From assembly GCA_902702965.1 (NCBI GenBank), contig CACRXP010000147.1, forward strand, positions 292,852 to 356,851: a DNA stretch of 64,000 nucleotides. The letters run 5' to 3'. The stretch is from Spirometra erinaceieuropaei. Lineage: Eukaryota > Platyhelminthes > Cestoda > Diphyllobothriidea > Diphyllobothriidae. The notes under the pieces are model-generated. The model ran no database searches. It saw only the letters and a list, made by a program, of their open reading frames with translations, and was not told where the DNA came from. The position numbers and the translations under genes were made by a program. Shown piece after piece: positions 45,977 to 56,952 of the stretch (its first letter is position 1; each line of letters begins with the position of its first letter).

Positions 45977-46690
45977 CTGAAGTAGGCAAGAACAGCAGGA
46001 TTTATTGGCACCAAAAAATTTCGCGACTGCTCTTCAGCTGCTTCCTGTCGCTTCATAAGAGGGATAACGAGTGAGAACAATACAACAGATTTGAATTCAT
46101 GCAGAAAATCGATGCAGAAACAGCAAGGTTAGGGTTTTGGGCAAAGTTGGCTAATCGATAAAGTTAATAACACAAACGCCGTAGGGGAAGAAAGTGAAAA
46201 AGAAGGAAACGTTAAAGAGCAAAAAATGAGAGGAGAGAGAGGGAATCATGGAGCCAGAGGCTACCATGGTAATGTTAGGTTAACAACGTGCTCCAATTGT
46301 TTACAAAGTTCTGGTTTCACTCGTCGTATATAGGCTGCCTCCAGGTAACGCAATGTCCGAGTTGTTCGTGCCCGAACAAGTACTCGGAAGGAAGTTTTGG
46401 GGTCGACGGTGTGACCAGTATCAAGTAGGTGTTTCGTAATGTATGAACGTGGGATTTTCTGCATGAATTCAAATCTGTTGTATTGTTCTCACTCGTTATC
46501 CCTCTTATGAAGCGACAGGAAGCAGCTGAAGAGCAGTCGCGAAATTTTTGGTGCCAATAAATCCTGCTGTTCTTGCCTACTTCAGAAGGCAGGAACGTTT
46601 CTTCTCAAATTAATGCTCGCAGATAGAAGGACGTCTGCGGAGCTGATGCTAGGGTCTATCAGGGAATCATCAGGCTGCAAATACAGGGCA
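45977..46690 (-). mobile_element. Penelope-like C-terminal fragment flanked by a 133-bp near-perfect inverted repeat
   Basis: Positions 45977-46110 and 46453-46585 are reverse complements. By eye the only difference is one base in an A-run. The minus-strand frame 46464-46261 reads RSYITKHLLDTGHTVDPK and YIRRVKPELCKQLEHVVNLT with LPW at the end, the GIY-YIG C-terminus of the same Penelope type as 23.0 kb. The right arm is the natural upstream part (EQYNRFEFMQKIP, after an in-frame stop). The left arm is an inverted duplicate of that internal part, placed downstream. Minus-strand Penelope-like sequence seems to continue up to about 46690. The near-identity of the arms implies a recent event or continuing gene conversion. 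Confidence 0.75.
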
Positions 46691-47368
46691 GTAAAAAGGA
46701 AACTTGTTCTGCGTGAGAAAGTTGTTTTTTACGCATAGCATCCTAATTGGCCATCGGAATTTTGGTCGTCTTGTGCTATCAAACTTGCCAATTACTGCAT
46801 GCGTCCAATTTTGCCCCCGCCTTACCTGAGCGGCCGAAGTGACTTCATCTCAGTACTGCTCTGTGGGCCGCGCTCTGCATTCACTGGGCTGACACAATAT
46901 GTACACGTGCTTCGAGGTACGCCTCGCGGGTTTTTGTAGCTCTTTTCTTGGATCCCAGACGCACGCACGCACGGACGCACGGCGTCGCTGTCATATTGCT
47001 TCCATTCCGCGATGGCGGACGTTTCAGGACTGATCATGTGTAGATGCAAGCACCTCCTTAAAAAGTACCTGTCAAAAGTCTGTTGGTCTGTTACTACTGC
47101 GGTCGTTAGTGGAAAACAGCGACTGCCGCATGTTGAGGAAACTGGCCAAAAATATCACATAAAGGGCAAAACGTCATTTCCGATGTTGTTGCTGCTGATC
47201 TGCGGTCGTTTTTTCTCTTTATGCCTAGGATACCGCTGGCGCTATTTGGTTGTGTGAAAACCAGGTAAAAGTACGCTGGCCCACGGGATTTTCAGTGTGT
47301 CTTAACCATCACTTAAATCCCCCCCGGTGGGTCTGTAAGCGCTTTTGGTGTCATTTGAATTTCACCTG
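46691..47368. other. No recognisable gene
   Basis: An 81-codon ORF at 47012-47257 begins in CCGCGATGGCGGAC, a sequence resembling the ATGGCGG element of some animal promoters. It has no recognisable domain. I do not call it a gene. Confidence 0.3.
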
Positions 47369-48607
47369 CTAGACTGTTCGGAAAATGCTTGCCGATTTCA
47401 GAAACAAGCGATTCCTCATGAAAAACATAAAACTACGTGTGCTAAGATTAGTCAGAGTATGATCTGTAATCGATGAACAAGATCGTTCATGCCTCGTCGA
47501 TATAAATCCACTGGTTCCGACGCCAAGAAATTTTGAGCCCAGCTTTCACCTCTGTTGTCTCCTTGGAAGTTTTTTTGCTTAAAAAGAACCAATGTGTTTG
47601 GTGGAAGACTTGAAGAATTTGGAGCTATTCGGAGAATTTGTGGCAATTTCTCGTATTCCAAGTCATTGAGTTTCCGTAACCTCATCCTGTAAACATGTGA
47701 CCCTGCATTGTTGTGGAGCAGAATTTGGCCACGTCGATTCGGTAGTGCAGGTCACATTTTTGCCAAGTGAAGATACACTTCTTCGACTTGTTTGCAATAA
47801 GCCTCTGTTGTGGCGCACTTATTAGCTTCGAGGAAGCCGTAATGGACAACGCAAACACCAGACCATCAGAATATCAAAATAAACTTCTGGAGACGCGCCT
47901 TCGGTTTCGGAAAATGTTTGGATGCCTCGTCACGATCAAGACATTGTCTTGACCACTTGCAGTTATTGAAACATCCCCCGTTCGTCAAATAGCACCATTC
48001 AATCGAGAAGTTTATGATTAGAGTTTCGTTGAGAGAGAGCATAGAACACACTTCAAAACGCTGAACTCGTTAATTTTCAGTAAACTCATGTGGGACTCAT
48101 CGAACTTTTCCAGTCCAACACTTTGCAGCAGATGGTCGGACACCGTTGAGATACTGACATTGGTCTGACACTTTGGCGTGCGGATTTCCTTCAACAACTG
48201 CTTTCAAAAGTTCATCGTCAAGAATACATGGTCGTCCTCTACCTTCTTTATCTTCAAGACCCTCATTGCCACTGCGGGATTTCTGAAACCAACTTCGCGC
48301 TGCCCGATCATCCGGGAACTCTTATCCCCCTACTCTATTGATACTGGCAACTGTTTGGGAAGAATTATGGTTAAATTTGATTTCACGCAAGAAAATTTAA
48401 CGTATTTTTTGTTTGTTCACATTCATTAATAAGGGGCCATATGCTTCAGGGCTGTACTCTGGAAGACCTAATAGGAGAATTATTTAGAACAAGTGCATAT
48501 AAATTATCAAGCATGTGAAATTTCGTTTAAAATCTGCGAGGATAGCAATTATTTTCAATCTTTAAGGGCATTTCGAAAAGTCGACCAGTGTTTTCCGAAC
48601 AGCCTAA
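47369..48607 (-). mobile_element. mariner transposon with dead transposase
   Basis: The ends CTAGACTGTTCGGAAAA (left) and, reverse complemented, TTAGGCTGTTCGGAAAA (right) form the terminal repeat. The length, about 1.24 kb, is typical of mariner. Minus-strand pieces read WFQKSRSGNEGLEDKEGRGR and LDDELLKAVVEGNPHAKVSD (N-terminal region), STVSDHLLQSVGLEK, and CLDRDEASKHFPKPK (between D1 and D2). LLHNNAGSH follows, where the family has LLHDNARPH, so the second catalytic D is N. Then IAPNSSSLPPN stands where the family has SPDLSPTD, and FLASEPVDLYRRGM near the C-terminus. Several frameshifts and stops occur. It is an old, inactive copy, unrelated in its ends to the MITE family. Confidence 0.88.
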
Positions 48608-48639
48608 TATCAGTGGTGCAGAAAAGGAACACGTGAGGC

Positions 48640-48940
48640 ACGAAAATATGTACCCCCGTAGCACAGGTAACCTTGTGCTAAATCCTGGGGCGGGTGGGGT
48701 GTTAAGGGTGACGAATGGGAGCTAGTGCTAGGGTAAGGACGCGACAATATGCATACTCCCCTGGAACTTAGAACATGACCAATTGTAATATGGGGAGAAG
48801 GAGGGAATGTGGTAGATGCCGCGCAAGTCTACTGCCACTATAACCTAATTCACGCGCAAGTCACCGTGCCTGCCCTGACCCTGTCGTAGAGCATACGGTA
48901 GACATCGTCGGTCGTGACGGTCGAACTGTCATGTTTCTCA
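48640..48940 (+). repeat. SINE-like 270-bp repeat, copy 4, with upstream 38.37-kb-type motif
   Basis: CCCCGTAGCACAGGTAACCT and TGTGCTAAATCCTGGGG precede the family body GGTAGATGCCGCGCAAGTCT, CTATAACCTAATTCACGCGC, AGACATCGTCGGTCGTGACG. The copy suggests that the motif at 898 and 38366 may be the 5' part of a longer version of this repeat. Confidence 0.6.
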
Positions 48941-49655
48941 TGCAGCACTGAAAGCCTCAAATCCTCATGATGAGCCTATATTTTTGAATATCGCAGCTTG
49001 AATCCGATTGAGTATTCACTGGATAAATTCGAATCATGGAGGATAGCCAGTATTTCCCCGTCATGTGCATGCTTTATGCACATATAATTTAAACTGCAGG
49101 TAGGAAAAAATGATGTTTTAAATGCAAAAAGTTCGGGGTTTGGGTTGAAAATAAGAAAATAGAGCGGGTTTTTTACTGTGAAGCAAATTGGAAGACATTG
49201 TCCATCACATTTTCCCCAAAAAATATACACTTCCAGAACCAATTATACTTAAGATCGCAACCTATACGAGTATTCTAGTCCGAGTGGACATTCTAAACTT
49301 ATTTAGTTATTTAGGGCACGTTTGCATACATCGTCGTGTGATTTGTCTGACTTCGGTTGTGACTCCCATAATAAATACACATAAACTGTACAGTTTAGGC
49401 TCGTTTTGCAGAACATTGTGTTTTTTTTCAAAGTGTCGACTATTGTGCTATGTTGCATCCTTGCAGTAGCGACTGTGGTCCGCCTAAGTTCTTAACTTGA
49501 CAAACCCCGTTGGACATCCCCTCCAAAAAGTTCATCTATCTTAATGTCTCTCTAAAGACACTACCCAGACTCATTAAAATAATGAGGCGAATAAATACCA
49601 CACAGCCGACTCAGCAAGCTACTTCAGCAAACCTGCACATATTCCACCGCAGACA
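48941..49655. other. No recognisable gene
   Basis: AT-rich. The two overlapping ORFs of 88-93 codons are anonymous. Confidence 0.4.
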
Positions 49656-50634
49656 CATCGTATCTGGCTAATATCACAATACGTCAACGGAAATCCTGAA
49701 GCGTTTTCGATTATAAAGGATTACGTGTTTGGACTTCTCATGTTGATTATAGCGCAACGCAATCTCAAGATGTTCCACTCATGTTAAAATATCGGCTTTT
49801 GGATCAGTTTTTTGGTTGCCTGCAAAAGTGCATTTGATTAAAAATCGCAGCTTAAGTAGTTTGCGCCTCTAAAATGGATTTCCGATACCCTTATGAATTC
49901 AAGTATATTCTACAGAAAGCATGTGCAAAAATATCTTTTCTTGTACTGATTTGGTTGTGAATTACGTCTTCTCGAAAGTTCCTACTCGACGGGAGGGTAT
50001 CCTTGGGTCTTAGAAGGCATTCTAATTCATGAATAATGTTAAACCTGACCTACATTTGAAACTGAACTCCGAGTTACCAAACTACAAGCAGTATGCCTCC
50101 GTTGTAAAGAAAATTATATACTTTTGCTCGTTACTAAGAAAATAGGGAATATGGTTCATAATATCTTCCAATGGATGTGTACTATGTTGTTTAAAAGAAT
50201 TAACTAATGGATGGTCTCGTTGCTCCTTGAATGGATGATTAACAGCATTACAAAATATCATGATTGCAAACATTTTAAGATCGGAAGCTCTCCTTTCTTC
50301 CATTATGTAAATTTAAGGAAGACATAATTTATAACTGAGCGAATGCAAAAAATTGTGTCTTACAGTTTTCTCCATAAAATATATTCGAATGCATAAAGGC
50401 ATCCTGAATCAATGAGAAATACCATATTACTTAAGTATCTATCCCTTTTCAAGGGTGGTTTGTGCATGCTACAGGAAAGGCTCGAATTTAAGGTCAGCGT
50501 CCCGGCGTTACTGAGAGGTCAAGGGCTAGACTGTAGGGTAGTAAATTTGAAAACCCAACTTAAGTAAACCTTGCTGATCGCAAACACATTTCAGAAACTC
50601 CAGTAACTTTTCATGAGGTAGACCAGACAATGTA
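49656..50634. mobile_element. Fold-back MITE, copy I (old)
   Basis: Diverged ends pair with each other: CGTATCTGGCTAATATCACA near 49659 and, reverse complemented, CATTGTCTGGTCTACCTCAT at the right end. The interior keeps family landmarks (GCGTTTTCGATTATAAAGG, CATGTGCAAAAATATC). The length is close to the usual 980 bp. Confidence 0.6.
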
Positions 50635-51406
50635 TTCCAGCGGACGTTACGGCCATGCTTAGAGAAGTTGAGGGAGTAAAATACTCCAACACCCACAAAT
50701 ACTAGCCTTCAAAAAGGCGAAATGTCCTAAAATATTTGAGAGAAATGAGATCTTTGTACATATTATCTGGAAAATATGGAGTGGATGTACTATCTCATGA
50801 AACACCAACCGAAATTTTGAAATATGCTTTCCATTCGAAAAGATCACCTGAGTAGGGTTTTAACATTAATTATTTTGCAGCATAACGCGGCTTTTGAAAG
50901 AGTCTCTTTTAGGTCGTTTAGGGAAACTGCAGTTTGTGAAAAATAATACTTATGTACTACGAGTGTTTTCATACATTTTCAGCACTCCTACGCATTCAAA
51001 TATATTTTTTAAAAAACGCGCACCAAATATTCGTTTCCTCACTCATTTGGTATCTTCTTGAAATCTTATTTGAAGGGAGAGTGTATTTTGGTTTATAAAA
51101 GGCCTTTCGAATTCCCGCGTATTTTTTGTCTCGCCTGTCGTTACCTTTGCAGTCAGGGTTTCGAACCAACATGCTGGGCATTTTCCGTCAAAGAAATATC
51201 GCACATTTCTCTACGCCATTAGGAAGAGTTCAGCTGAGACTCAAAAGAATGTGCAGTTGATGCATATTTTATAAGCAGTGTTGATAATCATACTGATGCC
51301 ATTATGTATGAATGGACATTTCATAGTCCTTAAGGAGCTTACAACTAGGAACTCTTTAAAACCAAAACACCTTCCCTCTTCAAATATAAAATCTGAAAAG
51401 AACGTA

Positions 51407-52566
51407 CAGCGAGTGACCGATCTCACGAAATGTTGGCTGAAATTCTGAAATGCGTTTTCGATTAGGAAATATTACTTAGGTGCATTTGCAAAACTGATTA
51501 ATTAACAACATAATCCTATACTATTCCAGATTCAGCCGGATGTCCACTTTTGAATGCACCGCTTCTTAATCTCCTGTATAAAGCGTACTCGTTAAAAATG
51601 ACTACTTAAGCAGCATGCACTTTTCACATTGATTTTCGATAGTCTTACAAATGCAAACATATTTTATAGAAATCACGAGTAAAAATGGGCGTTCCTTCAG
51701 TCGTTCGATAGACAATCACGTCATCTTTATATTTTATATTTGTAGACTGTGATAAAACTCGCGTCGTCGGGCGGGGCCTCGTAGCTCAGGTGGTTAGAGC
51801 GTTGGCTGTACTAAAGCCTTCCCCCTTACTGCGTGCGTTCGAATCCCACCGAGGCGCCGAGTTTTTCACAGTTGGGTCAATATGAATTATTCAAAATCTG
51901 CCAAAATATCAGAGAAGTAACAAAGTTGGGTTTTTCAGAAGTTTTCTAATGCCCGCATAATTTGGAACCTTATTAGTCATTGCATTAGCGCTCAGTGGTT
52001 CCAGTCCACAAAGCGCATGCTTTCAGCGTAAATAAAATCATATATTCTTCTAAGCCTTTAGAAAGATATCATATGGAGTTCATAAAATTTTGCAATGGAT
52101 GCGGGCTAGGTTGTACGTTTAATGAGTAACGGTGGTAAACGTACAGGCACGATGCTGTATGAATAGATATTGCACGGTCTAAATATATCCTAATAAGAAA
52201 CTTTTTAAAAACATAATTATACTCCTCCTTCGAGTATAAAATATAAGGATAACGGGATTCTCTATCAAACAACTGAAAGAAGGCATATTTTGTCCTTGAT
52301 TTCTATGAAATATATTTGCATTTGCAAGACTATCGAAAATCAATGTGAAAAGTGCATGCTACATAAGTAGTCATTTTTCAACGAGTAGGCTTAATACAGA
52401 AGATTAAAAGCAGTGCATTCAAAATTGGACCTTCTGCCAAGTCTGGAATATTATAGGATTATGCTGCAAGATAATCAGTTTTGCAATTGCACCTAGGTAA
52501 TATTTCCTAATCGAAAACGCATTTCAGAATTTCAGTCAACATTTCATGAGATCGGTTGTTGCCAGA
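51407..52566. mobile_element. Fold-back MITE, copy K, nested in J and itself interrupted
   Basis: It starts CAGCGAGTGACCGATCTCAC after TA (51405-51406) and ends CATTTCATGAGATCGGTTGT with GCCAGA before TA (52567-52568). Its terminal sequence has diverged from the other copies at bases 5-16, but both ends changed together, so it is a subfamily. A tRNA-like repeat (51742-51880) sits in its left half. Confidence 0.75.
51742..51880 (+). repeat. tRNA-like short interspersed repeat, copy 2 (better preserved)
   Basis: The core GCCTCGTAGCTCAGGTGG, TTAGAGCG, then CGTTCGAATCCCACCGAGGC has good A and B boxes, a D stem GCTC with GAGC, and a six-base acceptor pairing GCCTCG with CGAGGC. GGCT and AGCC can form an anticodon stem with a 7-base loop GTACTAA. 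The T stem has a mismatch. GACTGTGATAAAACTCG on the left and CGAGTTTTTCACAGTTGGGT on the right are inverted repeats. Copy 1 is at 6542-6678. It was inserted into MITE K. Confidence 0.78.
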
Positions 52567-52862
52567 TAAGTATAAAAAAGAATATTTTTGCGCCCAGTTT
52601 CTATGCAACAAACTTGAATTTACAAGGACATTGGAAATCGACGGGAAAAGTTTGCTACGCAAAGAGTCATTTTTTACGGACTGCAGGTTTTAAGGACGAT
52701 CAAAAAGAAGTTCTTTCAGAAGCCGGCATCCTGAGGTGGCTGAAACCTAATAGGATTATGCTGCGTGTTAGTTAATATAATAACACTACCCGCGTAATCT
52801 TGCCATATCGAAAACATATTTCAGACTTTTGGTTGACGCTTAATGGGGCAGCATATCTACTG

Positions 52863-53517
52863 CAACTACACTTTTGTAATTATAGAAAATCTTTGGAAAC
52901 AGTACCAAGTTAGCAAGAAGTTATTTTTACGTGAGCGTGATTGACATAGTTTACGGAAACAATTCTCAACTTAACTATCGATTGAAGTCCAGTCAACGTC
53001 TACTGTCTCTGTACGAAGACATACCGAAGGAGAGTGGCTCAGCTCCGTCTCTGGCTACCAACGATCCCTAACTCTGGCAGTCAGTTATAGCAGAGTCATT
53101 TAAAACAGTCTTCCCTCGCCACTTTCATGAGCTCTGATGTCACGCAGATGAAAAGGAAGTCCTCATAAACCCTTTCACTGGATAATCAAGCAAATTCAAT
53201 TGCTGTTTTATCTGATTATGTGCCACGCCCATGGACGTCTTGCTAACATGAACAAAGCGACAGGAGCCAGGTTGCTAACTTGCCGAATCCTTCACGTTTC
53301 TGCCTGAATCCCTGAGGAGTCCAGCAGTTCCATCGTTATTCTTCTCTTCACCCGGAGGCATCCCGGCATATAGGAAATGTCCACCGGAATGTCCTACCCA
53401 TTTTAAACTTACAACAATAACTTCATTGAACTCCCAAAAGCGAAGAAAGTATAGAGCGTGCTCAGACTGTCCGTCCTATGACGTGCCACCTTTTGGACAC
53501 CCGCTAAGTGACTGACG
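52863..53517. other. No recognisable gene
   Basis: Short ORFs only. GGCTACCAACGATCCCTAAC near 53060 resembles the flank of the telomere-like elements (CTGGCTACCAACTGCGATCT at 31330). Confidence 0.35.
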
Positions 53518-55790
53518 CCTCGGCGAATCTGTGAAGTGGCAAATGAAGCACGCAGGAAGTGGAGAAGAAAAAAGCAGTCGTTTCCGACCCGATCCTACTC
53601 ATGTGCTTACTGTGGTTATCTACCGTTAGGCAGCGGTGTGGAGGGGGTGGGTGAGGGACAGTAACAGTTAATGATGTTTTCGTCAACGAGGGCGACAGCC
53701 GCGATTCAGGGATGGGGGTAGGAGAGGGGGGTCAACATAACCAACCCCCCGCGCTCGGCAGAAAATCTCCTAGCGAGAGTTCTGCGGAGCTGCTAAGTAT
53801 TCACTGGACGTGGCAAATCAAAACGACGAGGGTGAGAAGGATTAGGAGATGGCAAGACTGTCAGGAACGCAGTCCTCCAGGAGGGAGGATGAGAAAGGAG
53901 GAGGGAGAGGGGGAAGTAGGATGGGGGACTCAGCGAAATCCCCAAGGCAGACACCACTCTCCCGAGATTTCGGACATCTGGCAAATCCAGGAGTGAGTCA
54001 TCCGACTAGAGCATTCCCAACAGCATGAACGGCTTGTTCCGTGTACTTGCCACGAAAAGGTAGGAAGTGGGTTTTTTTCCTAAGTCGACGCAATGCTCTC
54101 TAACGCTGCCACGGGACCACCTACACTCCATGCTTCGAGAGAAATACAGCGGCACACATAGACCATCGACCAGCAGTATTTAAGTCTCGGATCCTGAAGT
54201 CCGTTTCTTTTCGGAAAAACTCACTTAGAAGGAAATGCAGGTAGGGTGAGGCTTGTCCTGAGTCAGTTTTTCAGCATATACGTCTTCTTCTAAAAGCTCC
54301 GAGTTTTGCATTGTCAATATTACCTCTATTATTTAGCCGTTCCTTAACTCTCTTTCAAATCTCTGGAACGAACCTACTGCCAAGGAGCAATAGAATAATA
54401 GTTATTGGTTGGGATTTTGTGAACTGTCATGCTAAATGCAGTTGATTTGACAAACTGATGTTTTCTCGAGTATCTTTATCATATTCATTACCTTGGATCA
54501 CATCGGTTCAAATGACAGCGTTTGGATATTCACCCCGAACATGATACATTTGAAAGTATGTTCATCTTACTTACAGTAGGTGGGGTAGATCATGAAATAT
54601 CAACCGAAATTCCGAAATGCGTTTCCTCGGCGATTCTGTGAAGTGGCTGCTGAAGCAGCAGGACGTGGAGAAGAAAAAAGCCGTCTTTTCCGGCCTATCC
54701 TACTCATGTGCCTACTGTGGTTATCTACCGTTAGGCAGCGGTGAAGAGAGGGTGGGTGTGGGGCAGTAACAGTTAATGATGTTTTCGTCAACGAGGGCGA
54801 CAGCCGTGATTCAGGGATGGGGGTAGGAGAGGAGGGGGTCAACATAACCAACCCCCCCCCCCCCGGCTCGGCAGAAAATCTCCTAGCGAGAGTTCTGCGG
54901 AGCTGTTGAGTATTCACCGGACGTGGCAAATCAAAACGACGAGGGTGAGAAGGATTAGGAGATGGCAAGACTGTCAGGAATGCAGTCCTCCAGGAATGAC
55001 GATTAGAAAGGAGAAGGAGGGAGCGGGGGAAGTAGGATGGAGAGCTCCGAGAAATCCCCGAGACAAACACCACTCTACCGAGATTTCGGACATCTGGCAT
55101 ATCCAGGAGTGAGTCACCCGACTAGAGCATTCCCAACAGCATGAACGGCTTGTTCCGTGGACTGGGCACGAAGACGTAGGTTACTTCACCGTTGGGAAGT
55201 GGGTTTTTTTCCTGAGTCGACGCAATGCTCTAAAAGGCTGTCACGGGACCACCTACACTCCTTGTTTCGAGAAAAATACAGCAACACACATAGACCATCG
55301 ACCAGCAGTAGTTAAGTCCCGGATTCTGAAGTCCGTTTTTTTCGAAAGAAACTCACTTAGGAGAAAATCCAAGTAGGACGAGGTCTGTCCTGATTCAGTT
55401 TTTCTGCAAGTGTCTTCTTCTAAAAACTGGAATGAACCCACACGTCTGAGTTTTGCATTGCCAAGCTTACCTCTCTTATTTCAGCGAAGATGCCAGCGTT
55501 GGCGTTCCTTAAATTTCTTTCAAATCTCTGAAATGAACCTATTGCCATAAAGGAATGGGGTAATAGTCAGCGATTTAGATTTTTTGAATTGTCATTCTAA
55601 ATGCCGTCAATTTGACAAAATGATGTTTACTTGAGTATCTTTAGCATATTCATTACTTTGGATCACATCGGTTCAAATGACGACGCTTTGATATCCACCA
55701 CGAACATGATACATCTGAAAGTATGTTCATCTTACTTACAGTAGGTGGGCTAGATCATGAAATGTCAATCGAAATTCCGAAATGAATTTT
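53518..55790. repeat. Tandem duplication of about 1.1 kb (units 53518-54625 and 54626-55790)
   Basis: Both units start CCTCGGCGA-TCTGTGAAGTGG. They run through CTACCGTTAGGCAGCGGTG, CAACGAGGGCGACAGCCG, AGAAAATCTCCTAGCGAGAG and GACCATCGACCAGCAGTA. Both end in the first 50 bp of a fold-back MITE (54574-54625 and 55739-55790). Unit 2 then continues into the whole MITE, whereas unit 1 is cut at GAAATGCGTTT and joined to the start of unit 2. Identity looks high (about 90 percent by eye). The 166-codon minus-strand ORF at 54600-55100 and its frameshifted partner in unit 1 show no family resemblance. Confidence 0.85.
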
Positions 55791-56690
55791 CATTTCGAAA
55801 GGACTAATTAGGCAGAGCTGTAAAACTAATAATCACGCATCATAATTCTGTAATTATTCAGTTACCTCAGGATGCCGGCTTCCGAACAAACTTCTTTTCG
55901 TCTGCATGCAAAACTACGCTCTGTAAAAATGACTACATAGGTAGAATGCATTTTTTCCATTGATTTTCTAAGTCCATAAAAATTCAGTTATATTTCATGG
56001 AAAACATGCATAAAAGTATTCATTCTCTTGCTCATTCAGTAGAAATTGACGTCTTTCTCCTATTTTATACACGAAAGTAGGGTATAATTCGGTTCTACAA
56101 ATGTTTACAGTTGTGAGATTTTTCTATAGCGTGAAATGGCCGCTACTGAAACGCCACGTCTCTGCATTTACCAATGTGGCTTGTAAAGTTAACAATATGG
56201 TTCAAATCTACTGCTAAATTTTATGAGCCGCATATGGTCTCCTCTTCGTACCGTAGATAAATGTATGGTTTTCCGCACTCGAAAAATATACGACTTGTGG
56301 TTCGGAAACCCTGAATTTAGAATAATTCAGGAATTGGATGAGTTTTTTAAACCAAATTATACTCTACTTTCGAGTATAAAATTGAAAGAAGACGTAAATT
56401 TCTTCTGAATGAGCAAGAGCATGAATATTATTATGAAATAACTGAATTTTTAAGGACATGGAAAAGCAGTGAGAAAAATGCATGCTACCTATGCAGTCAT
56501 TTTTACAGAGCGTAGTTTTGCGTGCAGCGGGAAAGAAGTCCGTTCGGACGCTGGCATCCTGAGATAACTGAATTATTATAGAATTATGCTGCGCGATCAT
56601 TAGTTTTACAGTCCCACCTAATTAGTCCTTTCGAAACGAAAACGGATTTCGGAATTTCGGTTGACATTTAATGATTTAGCCCACTTCCTG
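55739..56690. mobile_element. Fold-back MITE, copy M (complete)
   Basis: The 952-bp element starts CAGTAGGTGGGCTAGATCAT, with TA on both sides (55737-55738 and 56691-56692), the long arms of the family and a non-coding centre. Its left end is shared with the junction fragment at 54574-54625. Confidence 0.88.
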
Positions 56691-56952
56691 TATTTGCTTG
56701 TTTGCAGCGTGAGCCATAAAGCTGCTGGAAATGAAACATGGGTAACTTTACTGGATAACATAATTGGAATCACATGGGTAGAAGGCTATGCCATACTTTA
56801 AAACACAGGTACTATCTCAAGGTTCAGAGACGTGTTTTGCCGATATTCTGCCGCTGCATGACACAAATGCGCGGGCTTCGGCTCATCGGGGGAGTCAATA
56901 GTGCTGTCAAGTATGATATATCCGACAACCTATGTATATACAACTAACTGCC

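Larger units (their letters stand above)
50779..52862. mobile_element. Fold-back MITE, copy J, split by MITE K
   Basis: The left end AGTGGATGTACTATCTCATG and right end (reverse complement CAGTAGATATGCTGCCCCAT) enclose family sequence. The left part runs to 51404, and the right part resumes at 52569 with AGTATAAAAAAGAATATTTT, exactly where the family continues. The 1.16-kb interruption is another MITE with TA on both sides. Confidence 0.75.

Noticed and set aside
54600..55100. 166-codon minus-strand ORF, partly repeated at 53.5-54.0 kb
   Set aside because: The two copies reflect the tandem DNA duplication. The C-terminus runs into a MITE end, the other copy is frameshifted, and no domain is recognised.
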